DNA of 64,000 nucleotides from Kribbella kalugense. GTDB lineage: Bacteria; Actinomycetota; Actinomycetes; Propionibacteriales; Kribbellaceae. The notes beneath the pieces are model-generated. The model had not been told where the DNA came from and did no database searches. It was given only the letters and a program-made list of their open reading frames with translations. The stretch is from NCBI RefSeq assembly GCF_004365875.1, contig NZ_SODF01000002.1, positions 558,001 to 622,000 on the forward strand, written 5' to 3'. The position numbers and the translations under genes are program-made. Shown here piece by piece: positions 1-8,468 of the stretch (position 1 is its first letter; every line of letters starts with the position of its first letter).

Positions 1-27
1 AACGATCTGCTGAACTGATTTACGTCG

Positions 28-102
28 AGACCTTGACTAAAGGCGGGGCGGGACCACTACTTAAGGGTGAAACCCCTTGGTCCCGCCCCACCTTGGAGGT
101 CT
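28..102 (+). promoter_or_regulatory. Structured 5' leader hairpin over the ribosome binding site
   Basis: A 16-bp stem with one mismatch is formed by 41-56 and 78-93; its 12-bp core (45-56 with 78-89) is perfect. A second small stem, AAGGG 63-67 with CCCTT 74-78, sits in the loop. Outside, AGACCT 28-33 can pair with AGGTCT 97-102, which would cover part of the GGAGG at 95-99 that serves the ATG at 110. This suggests control of translation of the 3D-domain gene. A terminator for an upstream gene outside the window is the alternative, but there is no T-tract. I do not match it to a named riboswitch. Confidence 0.55.
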
Positions 103-109
103 TGCCGCC

Positions 110-850
110 ATGCGCCGAGCTCTTGCCGTTGCCCTGCTCAGTCTGACTGCTTTGTTGGTGGCACCAACCACCGCGTCGGCCGCCTTGCCGGTCTGTCAGC
201 ACTTCTACACCGGTCCGATCCCCGACCGGCCGGTCTCCGGCGGTCACGGCAACGGGACGACCGCACCGCCGTACGACGTCAGCGGCCGGCTGCCCGCGCC
301 AGGCGGGATCGACGGTGGTCTCGGTGCGGACGGGAAGGTGACGTTCACGTTCAACCGGGTGCCTGGTGCGGCGGCGTACCGGGCGTTCCGGAACGGTCAG
401 GCGTTGCAATGGATCAGTGACTGGGGTCAGCCGACGTTGCAGGTCACGGACGCCAGCCCCTGCGACGGCGCGCACTATCAGGTCTACGCGATGTCGACTG
501 AGGACACTTCGGCGTCGTCGATCGGCCAGATCAGTACGTCGTACCGCTTGAACTCGTCCAACCGGTTGGCGGCGTACACGATGCCGATCGGGACCACGCT
601 GAACTACCGCGTCTCGGCGTACAACGACGTCGCCCAGACCGCGCTGGGCTACAACGCCGGCACCGGCATCTGCGCCGTGGACGCCCGCATCATCCCGTGG
701 GGCACCCGCCTCTACGTCCCCGGCTACGGCCACTGCTACGCCGCCGACATCGGCAGCTGGATCAAAGACGACATCGTCGACGTCTGGTTCCCGCCCGGCC
801 CAGACGCCGACAACTGGGGCATCCAAAGGCTGACCCTGACCGTGGAGTGA
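110..850 (+). CDS. Secreted 3D-domain protein with fibronectin III-like segment
   Basis: About 246 residues from the ATG at 110, chosen because GGAGG lies 10 nt upstream and the protein then opens with a classic signal peptide (MRRALAVALLSLTALL, cleavage near TASA-A). A fibronectin III-like beta segment spans roughly residues 75-150. The last 75 residues resemble the 3D domain, a double-psi beta-barrel related to lytic transglycosylase MltA and to resuscitation-promoting factors. The family pattern G-x-AVD-x-x-IP-x-GT-x-x-YVPGYG is present, but the usual DTGG is ADIGS here, so one of the three aspartates is altered. Likely extracellular and acting on or near peptidoglycan; catalytic activity is uncertain. 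An in-frame GTG at 77 lies in the leader stem and is rejected. Confidence 0.75.
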   Translation: MRRALAVALLSLTALLVAPTTASAALPVCQHFYTGPIPDRPVSGGHGNGTTAPPYDVSGRLPAPGGIDGGLGADGKVTFTFNRVPGAAAYRAFRNGQALQWISDWGQPTLQVTDASPCDGAHYQVYAMSTEDTSASSIGQISTSYRLNSSNRLAAYTMPIGTTLNYRVSAYNDVAQTALGYNAGTGICAVDARIIPWGTRLYVPGYGHCYAADIGSWIKDDIVDVWFPPGPDADNWGIQRLTLTVE

Positions 851-854
851 CCGG

Positions 855-1139
855 ATGCGCTTCGCCGTACCGCTGACCGAGTCGGCCGAGTTACGACCGC
901 TCGAACCGTGGCAGGCACCCGAGTTCCTCGCCCACGTGGACAAGGCCCGCGACGCGCTCGCGCCGAACCGGGTGGAGTGGCGGTGTGCTGCGGACAACGG
1001 GCGGAGTGGTGCGACGGCTGGGCGGCTTGGGATGGTGCTTGAGGGGACGTTGCGGCAGGCGTTCGTTCATCACGGGGTGCACGACGTGCAGGTGTGGGCG
1101 ATGACTCGGGCTGACTGGGAGAGGCGACCCTGGGGGTAG
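855..1139 (+). pseudogene. GNAT acetyltransferase (RimJ/RimL type) with large internal deletion
   Basis: The 94-residue frame opens with a RimL-type N-terminus (residues 1-33, LRPLEPWQAPEFLAHVDKAR). It then jumps directly to the C-terminal part normally found after the acetyl-CoA loop (NRVEWRCAADN, then RLGMVLEGTLRQ). Family members are about 175-180 residues, so some 80-90 residues are missing, including the Q/RxxGxG/A pyrophosphate-binding loop. The frame is kept across the junction near 960. Without the cofactor loop it cannot be an active acetyltransferase. It starts 4 nt after the 3D-domain gene. The deletion is inferred from family memory and not from an alignment. Confidence 0.7.
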
Positions 1140-1154
1140 GCATACTGGCGGATT

Positions 1155-2024
1155 GTGGTGGCTTACTGGGGGAAGCGCGTTGCGGTCGGGTTGTTGGTGC
1201 TGGTGACGGTTGTTGGGTGTGGTGATACCAAGCCGACGGCGGGTGTGGTCAGTGGTACGCCGCAGACTCGTGCGCCTGGTGGTCCGATTCGGACGGTTCG
1301 GCCGACCTTGGCGCCGGTGCGGGCCAGGCCGGGTGCGTCTGCCAACGTGAAGCTGATGCCGGTGCTGGATCACGGGCCGCGGGACAGGAAGCAGGTCGCG
1401 TTGACGTTCGACGCGGATCTGACCGCGTTGATGCGCAGGCGGCTGGTGTCCGGGAAGGTCAGGTCGTACTACAACAAACCCTTGATCGACGAGCTGCAAG
1501 CGATGCATGTCCCGGCGACCATGTTCCTGACGGGCATGTGGATGGAGCAGTATCCGGACGTCACCCGGCAGTTGGCCAAGGATCCGCTGTTCGAGCTCGG
1601 CACGCACACCCACGATCACCGCGGTTTCACCAAGCACTGCTACACGTTGGGCACAGTTCCCAAGCAGGACATGCTGGCAGATGTACGCCGGGCAATCGTC
1701 GAGCTGGATCAGTTCGATCCGCATGCGACGAGGTGGTTCCGGTTCCCCGGTGGTTGCTACGACGCGACTGCACTCCACGAGCTGGCGCCGGCCGGTGTGA
1801 CCGCGGTCGGACTGGACGTGCCGGGCGCGGATGGGTTCGCCAAGTCGCCGCAGCCGGTCATCAAGCAGGTGCTCGACCACGTGCAGAACGGGTCGATCGT
1901 CGTCCTGCACATGCACGGTGGCGACAATGCGCCGTACACCGCGCAGGCCGTCGGTCCGATCGTGCGGGAGCTTCGCGCTCGCGGCTACAAGCTGGTCACC
2001 GTGACTCAGCTGGTCTCAAAGTAG
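1155..2024 (+). CDS. Polysaccharide deacetylase (NodB) lipoprotein
   Basis: 289 residues from a GTG. The N-terminus is a lipoprotein signal (AVGLLVLVTVVGC, lipobox Cys about residue 22), so the protein should be anchored on the outer face of the membrane. The NodB catalytic domain covers roughly 75-285. Visible motifs are TFDAD (motif 1, the catalytic and metal Asp; the common form is TFDDG), HTHDH (metal histidines), RFPGG (motif 3) and VVLHMH (motif 5). Family members remove N- or O-acetyl groups from peptidoglycan, chitin or other glycans; the substrate here is unknown. The stop overlaps the convergent GNAT gene by 9 bp. Confidence 0.85.
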   Translation: MVAYWGKRVAVGLLVLVTVVGCGDTKPTAGVVSGTPQTRAPGGPIRTVRPTLAPVRARPGASANVKLMPVLDHGPRDRKQVALTFDADLTALMRRRLVSGKVRSYYNKPLIDELQAMHVPATMFLTGMWMEQYPDVTRQLAKDPLFELGTHTHDHRGFTKHCYTLGTVPKQDMLADVRRAIVELDQFDPHATRWFRFPGGCYDATALHELAPAGVTAVGLDVPGADGFAKSPQPVIKQVLDHVQNGSIVVLHMHGGDNAPYTAQAVGPIVRELRARGYKLVTVTQLVSK

Positions 2025-2702
2025 CCGCCGCGCGGCGTCGAGCTCAGTGAGCGAATAGAGGTCCAGGGGTCCTTTCGCCGCGTGATGCAGCGACTGGTAG
2101 TCGAGATCGGTGGCCAGGCCCTCAGCGCCTTCGCAGCTGGTGAAGTACTCCTCGAGGAAGTCGGCCACCAGCGATCCTTCCGCCTTGGCCGAGTTCGTGA
2201 TCAACAGCAGCCCGTCGACTCGGGGCGTAGCCGGTCGCAGTGACGGCTGCAGGTACGGCAGCGGCAGGAGCCGCCATCCTTCGCGCTGGTAGAAGCGAAC
2301 CCGACGGGCCGGATCGCCGAACGGTCCGGGGAAGTGCTGGCGTGGATCGTCGATCTCCGCCAGGACCAGCCGGCCCTCCGCGGCCGGACTGGACGGCGCG
2401 ACCGTCGCGAGCAGCTCCGAGCCGAGGCCATGGCTGCGCATGGAGTCGGCGACGACGATGTAGGCGACCAGCAGCACCCGGCCGTCGAGATACGGCTCGG
2501 TGATGATGCCCCCGACCGCGATACCGTCGTCGAGCAGCAGGGTCCCGTCGGCCCCCTCGCTGTCGCGCTCCGCCCGCAATTCGTCGTACGTCATCAGCTC
2601 GGCGGGCGGGAACATCGGAACCATCAGCTCCGCGTGGAATCGCGCCAGCGTCGCGTCGTCGACGTCTCGCAGCGCCAGCGTGGTCAGGCCGGGCGGTGAC
2701 AT
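2016..2702 (-). CDS. GNAT family N-acetyltransferase
   Basis: 228 residues from the ATG at 2702; the frame extends upstream to 2774 but that stretch does not look conserved. The central part carries the GNAT fold. IVVADSMRSHGLGSELL holds the acetyl-CoA loop (R-S-H-G-L-G-S, matching Q/R-x-x-G-x-G/A), followed by VLAEIDDP and FYQREGWRLL, the usual beta5-alpha4 region. A C-terminal extension of about 60 acidic residues (FLEEYFTSCEGAEGL onward) is beyond the minimal domain. The substrate cannot be told from sequence. The gene is convergent with the deacetylase and divergent from the STAND ATPase. Confidence 0.8.
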   Translation of the reverse strand: MSPPGLTTLALRDVDDATLARFHAELMVPMFPPAELMTYDELRAERDSEGADGTLLLDDGIAVGGIITEPYLDGRVLLVAYIVVADSMRSHGLGSELLATVAPSSPAAEGRLVLAEIDDPRQHFPGPFGDPARRVRFYQREGWRLLPLPYLQPSLRPATPRVDGLLLITNSAKAEGSLVADFLEEYFTSCEGAEGLATDLDYQSLHHAAKGPLDLYSLTELDAARRLL

Positions 2703-2838
2703 AGGTCGATCCTGCGCCACCTTCGCGTTTCTGACTAGGGCGTGCCACTGGACGGTCGGTGACTCTGGGCGCATTCTTGATCAGGGGTTCACGCATGGCA
2801 GAAGGGTGCTGCCTCGTGGACAGGGGGGTAGGGGAACT

Positions 2839-5319
2839 GTGTTTGTGGTGCCACGATCGGCGATCGAGGCCGAAATTCTGAAAATCGACAACGCCCGACG
2901 GATCGGCATCCTGGCGGGGGTACCAGGCGCCGGAAAGACAACGGTTCTGGCGCATCTGCTGGCCAATCCGCGGGAGAATCACCAGCCGCTGCGGGTGTCG
3001 CTGGAGAACTACGATCCCGGACATCACGGCGAGCGGGGCCCGCGGGCATCCGTCGGCGCGGTCCAGGGCAGTTTCCAGCAGTACCGCGCATTGCTGGAGA
3101 AACTACTGGTCCACTTCGCGCCGGATACGGTCGACGACTTTCTGACCGAGGCGATGAGCGCCCGGAACAGCGAAGTCACGAATGCCAGGATCTCGACGCT
3201 CGAAGACAGCATGAAAGAGCTCTACAGTCCACTCCGGCCGAACGATCTGGCCGACGCCTGGCGAGCAGCGGCCGCGGTGATCGGAGAATGCTTCCTGCGG
3301 CACTGGAACGCCAGCGCCACCGGCACCGTCCGGTTGCTGCTGCTCGACAATGCGGACGCGATCGCGGATCAGGACATCGGCGACTGGTTCGGGACGCTGC
3401 TGCCGCAGCTCGAGAAGACGATCGTCGTGGCCACGCAGCAGCCGACGACCAGCATCATCGGTGACTCCTCCGACGACGTCCTGGCCGAACGGATCAAGCA
3501 GGCCGCCGCTCCGGATCTCCGGATCAGCGCGCTGAACAACTTCGAGCGGACCACCGTCATCGACGAACTGGCCCGCAAGGGTGTCCGGGGGCAGCTCGCG
3601 CAGCGGGTCTACGACCTCAGCGCGGGCCATCCGGCAACCTTGTCGCTCGTCTACGAGTTGCTCTGGGGTGAGCGCGCCGCCCGCCCGGACAATCCCGAGT
3701 CCCTGCTGCTCGATCTGCCGGAGCCGCAGAACGAACGGATCGCCGTACTCGTGGACCGCCTGGTCGAACAGTCCGGCCGGCCGATTCTGCGTACGGCGCT
3801 GTGGGCCGCCGCCGTACCGCGGACCTTCGACGCCGAGCTGATGCGGCACCTGCTCCGGGACGAGTCGCTGACCGCCCACGAACATGCCCAGGTGTTCGAC
3901 GACCTCGGAAAGCTGTATCTGCTCGTCGAAGACGTTTCGGAGGACGAGCCGGACGGAGACTCGCGACACACGCTGCGGCTCCGGTCCTATATCCGAAACG
4001 CACTGCTGGACCGGATGACCAGGCTTCACAGCGACCTCTTCGCCGACCTGAATCGCAGCGCCGCGGAGTATTACCGAGAGCAGGTCCTGCAGTACACGTC
4101 ATTGACGGCCGGGTACTCCGATGCGTCGGTCTACGAGGACACCATCTGGCAGGGCTACAAGCGGGAATGGCTTTATCACAACGGACTTGCCGTCACCAGC
4201 GCCGACAAAGAAGAGGCTCTGGTCGAGTTCGCCACCGTGTTCGCGGAGGCGCATTGGTGGTGGGCGAACTACATCCATTTCGACTTCTGCGACGAATTCC
4301 TCACCGATCTCGCCCAGCTCGCCGCACACCGCGGCGATCAACGAAACAAGAAGACCTATTGGCCGGAGCTCGGCGTTCTCTACCGTTCCTTGCGCCTGGT
4401 ACTGCGGGAGTACCCGCCGCGCTCGATGAAGCCGGCCGACGCCGATTGGCAAGGTATCCGGGACGCGCTGACGATGGTCGGGAAGGTCTGCGGTCTCACC
4501 AAACGGACGGCCGCCTCACTCACCGACGGACAAAAGCGGCTGGCCGGTCTGCTGGCCCTGTTCACCGCGCACACCTGGCGTTACTCCTCGAACGAGGGAC
4601 CGCAGGCAGATCAGTACTACGTCCAGGCCGCCGAGCTTCTCACCGATCCATGGGACGTCGCCTGGGTCGAGTACGAGCGCTCGGATCTGCATCTGGAGCG
4701 TGGCGAGCGGAGCACGGTCCAGAAACAATGGCAGGACGCAGTCGACTTCGCACAACCTGTGGCACCTCCCGAGTCCGAACCGGACGACGAACTGGTCAGC
4801 AACCTGCACCGAGTGCGGGCCGACTATTGCTGGACCGGCGGAGACTATCCGGCGGCCGCGGCGTCGTACGGCAAGGCCGTGCTGCACGCCTATCTCTTCC
4901 ATCTCGCCGGCCCAGCGCCGGACGAGTACACGCTGCAGTTCTACGTGGACGTCCGCGCGCGGGCGCTGAGCCGACTGTTCGGACTGGATCCTGATCAGCG
5001 GGCGAAGGCGCTGGAGTACGCCGCGACGATGGCCAAGGCAATGCCCGTCGTGGTCAGCAACAACCCGTCCGCGGCTCAGGTCCTGCGATCGGAGCTCGAG
5101 AAGAACGACGTACTGACGGCGGCATCGGCGGACACGATCAGCCAACTGCTCGACAGCCAGCAACCGCTGCTGCTCGCGCACGAACTGTTCCCACGTGGCC
5201 CTCAGGTCGAGGAGCTGCACCTGCTCGAGTCCGACTTCAGCGTCGAGTGCGGACGGTACGTCGAGGCTGCCCGGCATACCAAGATCCTCACCGACCTCCG
5301 CAGTGAGCCGTGGACATGA
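2839..5319 (+). CDS. STAND-type P-loop ATPase with helical-repeat C-terminus
   Basis: About 826 residues from the GTG at 2839. In-frame GTGs at 2845 and 2848 are also possible; the upstream G-run at 2823-2834 is the likely ribosome site. Walker A is GVPGAGKT at residues 27-34, followed by a Walker B-like strand (VRLLLLDNAD) and a GHPATLSLV element, the GxP signature of STAND/NB-ARC ATPases. The remaining 500 or so residues are alpha-helical and TPR-like, without a recognisable catalytic effector domain. STAND proteins act as switches that oligomerise on sensing a ligand; many are defence or regulatory proteins. Its stop overlaps the start of the membrane pentapeptide gene (ATGA), implying a stoichiometric partner. 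Target and trigger are unknown. Confidence 0.75.
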   Translation: MFVVPRSAIEAEILKIDNARRIGILAGVPGAGKTTVLAHLLANPRENHQPLRVSLENYDPGHHGERGPRASVGAVQGSFQQYRALLEKLLVHFAPDTVDDFLTEAMSARNSEVTNARISTLEDSMKELYSPLRPNDLADAWRAAAAVIGECFLRHWNASATGTVRLLLLDNADAIADQDIGDWFGTLLPQLEKTIVVATQQPTTSIIGDSSDDVLAERIKQAAAPDLRISALNNFERTTVIDELARKGVRGQLAQRVYDLSAGHPATLSLVYELLWGERAARPDNPESLLLDLPEPQNERIAVLVDRLVEQSGRPILRTALWAAAVPRTFDAELMRHLLRDESLTAHEHAQVFDDLGKLYLLVEDVSEDEPDGDSRHTLRLRSYIRNALLDRMTRLHSDLFADLNRSAAEYYREQVLQYTSLTAGYSDASVYEDTIWQGYKREWLYHNGLAVTSADKEEALVEFATVFAEAHWWWANYIHFDFCDEFLTDLAQLAAHRGDQRNKKTYWPELGVLYRSLRLVLREYPPRSMKPADADWQGIRDALTMVGKVCGLTKRTAASLTDGQKRLAGLLALFTAHTWRYSSNEGPQADQYYVQAAELLTDPWDVAWVEYERSDLHLERGERSTVQKQWQDAVDFAQPVAPPESEPDDELVSNLHRVRADYCWTGGDYPAAAASYGKAVLHAYLFHLAGPAPDEYTLQFYVDVRARALSRLFGLDPDQRAKALEYAATMAKAMPVVVSNNPSAAQVLRSELEKNDVLTAASADTISQLLDSQQPLLLAHELFPRGPQVEELHLLESDFSVECGRYVEAARHTKILTDLRSEPWT

Positions 5320-6650
5320 GGAGGTCGATCCCGTCGGCCTGGCGGAAGGTCACGAACGCGATCTCGCGGTACCCGCTGGTCTGGATCCTGCTGCTCACCG
5401 TGCTGGTGATCATCGCGATCTGGCCGTTCCCGAGCCTGCTGATCCACGGTGAACGGCTGACCGAGGCCGACCGTCTGAAGGCGGTGGCCGACACCCGATC
5501 CGGTGTCATCGCCACCCTCACCGCACTCGCCGGGGCCGGTGGCCTGACCTACACGATCGCCACGTTCAGACTCGGTATCGCCGACCGTCTGATCCAGCGG
5601 TTCGAGAACGCGGCCAAACAGCTGGGCAACGCGAACGAGACGATCCGGTTGTCCGGTCTGCTGGCGATGGCGCAACTCGCGGACGAGTCCAGTCATCAGC
5701 GCCAGGCCTGTATCGACGTCATCTGTGCGCATGCGCGGCTCAGCTCGTCGCAGGAAAGCTCGGAGACGTCCCGGGCGGCGGCGCTCCGGGTGATCATCGA
5801 CCATCTCCAGGCCGATGCGAGAGTCAGCTGGTCCGGCAGCGACTTCGACCTGTCGAACATCGTGGTCGTGGACGCCGACTTCAGCGGGCTCGTTCTCAGC
5901 GGCGGCTCTCTCAGCTTCGACTACGCGAAGTTCGCGGTCACGAGTCAGGACCGCACGCCGTGGCGGAAGGAGACCGTCTCGTTCGCCGGTACGACGTTCG
6001 ACGGCACCGACGTCACGTTCCGCGCCGCGACCTTCGGGTCGGAGTGTCATGTGAAGTTCGACGATGCGGTGTTCGCGGACGGGCGGGTCTGCTTCGACCA
6101 CGCACAGTTCGAGGCCGGAGAGGTCTCGTTCCACCAGGCGAGGTTCGAGCCCGGCTGCGCGGTCACCTTCAAGCATGCGACGATCCGCGACCAGGCCGAG
6201 CTGGTCTTCACGAACGCCGACATCACAGGCCCCGGGCTGTCGTTCGTGTCGACCGACTTCGCCGAGAACCGGAGTGGCGCCGGCAACGTGACCTTCGAGC
6301 AGGCGAAGTTCCACGGACGGATCAGGTTCGACAACGCGATCGTCGATCGCGTCATCGATCTGCGCAAGGTCGATTGGCAGGACGCGACGCTGTCCCTGGA
6401 CACCACCCGGTTCAACTCCGGTCGGTTGGATCTTCGGGACGCCACCGGGACAGGTGCCACGATCTCGCTGGCCGGGGCGGTGGCGGGCGCCGGGCAGATC
6501 CTGCTCTCCGAGGAGTCGGCGCAGCTGTTCCGCACCACCGGTCACGATCGGCCGGCGGACTTCTTCGGGCAGGAGAGCTGGCTGCCGACCGCACAATCGA
6601 TGCCGCAGGCAACATTCAACGGCGAGGCAGTCCAGCCTCCGACGAGGTGA
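5316..6650 (+). CDS. Membrane pentapeptide-repeat protein, partner of the STAND ATPase
   Basis: About 444 residues. The ATG at 5316 overlaps the previous stop (ATGA); a GTG at 5310 is the alternative. Two membrane segments are visible: LVWILLLTVLVIIAIW near residues 20-36 and GVIATLTALAGAGGLTYTI near 62-80. A cytoplasmic helical stretch follows (IQRFENAAKQLGN, then IRLSGLLAMAQLA), the module that usually sits between the helices and the repeats in this actinobacterial family. From about residue 180 there are pentapeptide-like repeats (FDLSN, ADFSG, TTFDG, VTFRA, AQFEA, ARFEP, AKFHG), predicted to form a quadrilateral beta-helix. No enzymatic motif is seen. Coupling to the ATPase suggests a membrane anchor or effector for it. 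Confidence 0.75.
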   Translation: MRRSIPSAWRKVTNAISRYPLVWILLLTVLVIIAIWPFPSLLIHGERLTEADRLKAVADTRSGVIATLTALAGAGGLTYTIATFRLGIADRLIQRFENAAKQLGNANETIRLSGLLAMAQLADESSHQRQACIDVICAHARLSSSQESSETSRAAALRVIIDHLQADARVSWSGSDFDLSNIVVVDADFSGLVLSGGSLSFDYAKFAVTSQDRTPWRKETVSFAGTTFDGTDVTFRAATFGSECHVKFDDAVFADGRVCFDHAQFEAGEVSFHQARFEPGCAVTFKHATIRDQAELVFTNADITGPGLSFVSTDFAENRSGAGNVTFEQAKFHGRIRFDNAIVDRVIDLRKVDWQDATLSLDTTRFNSGRLDLRDATGTGATISLAGAVAGAGQILLSEESAQLFRTTGHDRPADFFGQESWLPTAQSMPQATFNGEAVQPPTR

Positions 6651-6655
6651 ACGCG

Positions 6656-6955
6656 ATGGAGATCGTACTGTTCCACATCCGAACCAAGCCCGGCATCGAC
6701 CAGGACGCCTACCAGAAGGCCTTCGAGCGGATGCTCGAGCTGGTCTCGGCGATGCCGGGATTCGCCGGGATCGAGGGCTTCGCCGGCGAGGACGGCAGCG
6801 AGCTGGCGGTCGCCCGGTTCGAGTCCCGCGAGGCCGTCGAGGCGTGGCGCGTGCAGGCCGAACACGTCGAGACCCAGGAGCGCGGCCGCACCGAGTTCTT
6901 CGACGGCTACGACATCACCATCGCCACCGCCTGGAAGCAGTACAGCTGGCCCTAG
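6656..6955 (+). CDS. ABM-domain (antibiotic biosynthesis monooxygenase-like) protein
   Basis: 99 residues from the ATG at 6656, 5 nt after the pentapeptide gene, with GAGG at 6644-6647; the GTG at 6647 is a possible alternative start. It is a single ferredoxin-like ABM domain: VLFHIRTKPG strand, then the FERMLELVSAMPGF helix, LAVARFESREAVEAWR and a closing strand. Such dimeric barrels include quinol monooxygenases and haem-degrading enzymes, but many have no assigned substrate. It is the last gene of a three-gene run on the plus strand. Its link to the ATPase/pentapeptide pair may be only transcriptional. Confidence 0.75.
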   Translation: MEIVLFHIRTKPGIDQDAYQKAFERMLELVSAMPGFAGIEGFAGEDGSELAVARFESREAVEAWRVQAEHVETQERGRTEFFDGYDITIATAWKQYSWP

Positions 6956-6975
6956 TGAACTTCCGACTCAGGACA

Positions 6976-8433
6976 CTAAAGGTTCACGGCGACGTACTTG
7001 ATCTCGAGGTACTCGTCGATGCCGACGGTGCCGCCCTCGCGGCCGAGGCCGGACTGCTTCACGCCGCCGAACGGCGCGGCCGGGTTGGAGACGATGCCCT
7101 GGTTGAGCCCGATCATCCCGGCCTCGAGCCGCTCGGACACCCTTAGCGCGCGGCTGAGGTTCTCGGTGAACAGGTAGGAGACCAGACCGAACTCGGTGTC
7201 GTTCGCCATCCGCACGGCCTCGTCCTCGGTCTCGAACGCGGTCAGCGGCGCGACCGGCCCGAAGATCTCCTCCTTCTGCAGCCGCGCACTCGCCGGTACG
7301 TCGGCCAGCACGGTCGGCTGGAAGAAGTACCCGTTGCCCTCAGCAACAGATCCGCCGGTCAGGGTCCGCGCGCCCTGCGCGATCGCGTCGGCGACCAGGT
7401 CCCGCACCTTGTCCCGCTGGGTCGCGTCGATCAACGGACCCACGTTGACGCCGTCCTCGGTACCCCGGCCGACCTTGAGCCCGGCCATCTGCTCGGTCAG
7501 CCGGGATGCGAACTCGTCCATCACCGACGACTGCACGTAGATCCGGTTGGCCGCCGTACAGGCCTCGCCGCCGTTGCGCATCTTGGCCAGCATCGCGCCC
7601 TCGACCGCCTTGTCCAGGTCGGCGTCCTCGAACACCAGCAGCGGTGCGTTCCCGCCGAGCTCCATGCTGGTCCGCAGTACCTGCTCGGCGGCCTGCTCGA
7701 TCAGCTTCCGGCCGACCGGGGTCGATCCGGTGAAGGACAGTTTGCGCGCACGGCCGTCGCGGATCAGCGGTTCCATCACGCCGCCCGCGTCATGGGTGGT
7801 GACCACGTTGAGCACGCCGGCCGGGAGGCCGGCCTCGGTCATCAGTTCGGCCAGCTTGAGCATCGACAGCGGAGTCTGCGCGGCCGGCTTGATCACCATC
7901 GTGCAGCCGGCCGCGACCGCGGGACCGATCTTGCGGGCGCCCATCGCCGCCGGGAAGTTCCACGGCGTGATCAGCAGGCACGGCCCGACCGGCTGGCGCA
8001 TCACCAGGAACCGGCCCGAGCCGTTCGGCGCGATCTGGTACCCGCCGTCGATCCGGACCGCTTCCTCCGCGAACCAGCGGAAGAACTCGGCCGCGTAGGC
8101 GATCTCGCCCTTCGACTCGGCCACCGGCTTGCCCATCTCGAGCGTCATCAGCAGCGCGAGGTCGTCGGCCCGCTCGGTCATCAGCTCATAGGTACGGCGC
8201 AGAATCTCGCCACGTTCACGTGGTGGCGTAGCGGCCCAGTCCGCCTGCGCGGCGACCGCAGCGTCCAGTGCCGCCTTGCCGTCGGCCGGGCTGGCGTCCG
8301 CCACGTCGCAGAGCGTCGTACCGGTGGAAGGGTCCTCGACAGCGAGGGTCTTGCCGCCCTCGGACGCCACCCACTTGCCTCCGATGAACAGCTCGGTCGG
8401 ACAAGCTTCGACGACTTCCCGCTCTCGTGACAT
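6976..8433 (-). CDS. NAD(P)-dependent aldehyde dehydrogenase, succinate-semialdehyde type
   Basis: 485 residues from the ATG at 8433, preceded by GGGCGGG; longer upstream reading is out-of-family. Full-length ALDH fold. ITPWNFP and GCTMVIKPAAQTP bind the cofactor, GSTPVG is the Rossmann turn, MELGGNAPLLV holds the general-base Glu, and NGGEACTAANR holds the catalytic Cys. The C-terminus PFGGVKQSGLGREGG is typical of gabD-like enzymes (4-oxobutanoate to succinate), though related semialdehydes are possible. It lies 35 nt downstream of the luciferase-like monooxygenase on the same strand, so the two are probably co-transcribed. The monooxygenase product may be an aldehyde handled by this enzyme; that is inference. 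Confidence 0.85.
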   Translation of the reverse strand: MSREREVVEACPTELFIGGKWVASEGGKTLAVEDPSTGTTLCDVADASPADGKAALDAAVAAQADWAATPPRERGEILRRTYELMTERADDLALLMTLEMGKPVAESKGEIAYAAEFFRWFAEEAVRIDGGYQIAPNGSGRFLVMRQPVGPCLLITPWNFPAAMGARKIGPAVAAGCTMVIKPAAQTPLSMLKLAELMTEAGLPAGVLNVVTTHDAGGVMEPLIRDGRARKLSFTGSTPVGRKLIEQAAEQVLRTSMELGGNAPLLVFEDADLDKAVEGAMLAKMRNGGEACTAANRIYVQSSVMDEFASRLTEQMAGLKVGRGTEDGVNVGPLIDATQRDKVRDLVADAIAQGARTLTGGSVAEGNGYFFQPTVLADVPASARLQKEEIFGPVAPLTAFETEDEAVRMANDTEFGLVSYLFTENLSRALRVSERLEAGMIGLNQGIVSNPAAPFGGVKQSGLGREGGTVGIDEYLEIKYVAVNL

Positions 8434-8468
8434 GGACCCGCCCTCTCGTCTGGTTCGCAGTACCCAGA

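Noticed and set aside
2500..2838. N-terminal extension of the STAND ATPase upstream of 2839
   Set aside because: It would lie antisense to the GNAT gene and is Ser/Arg low-complexity; the ribosome site is at 2823-2834.
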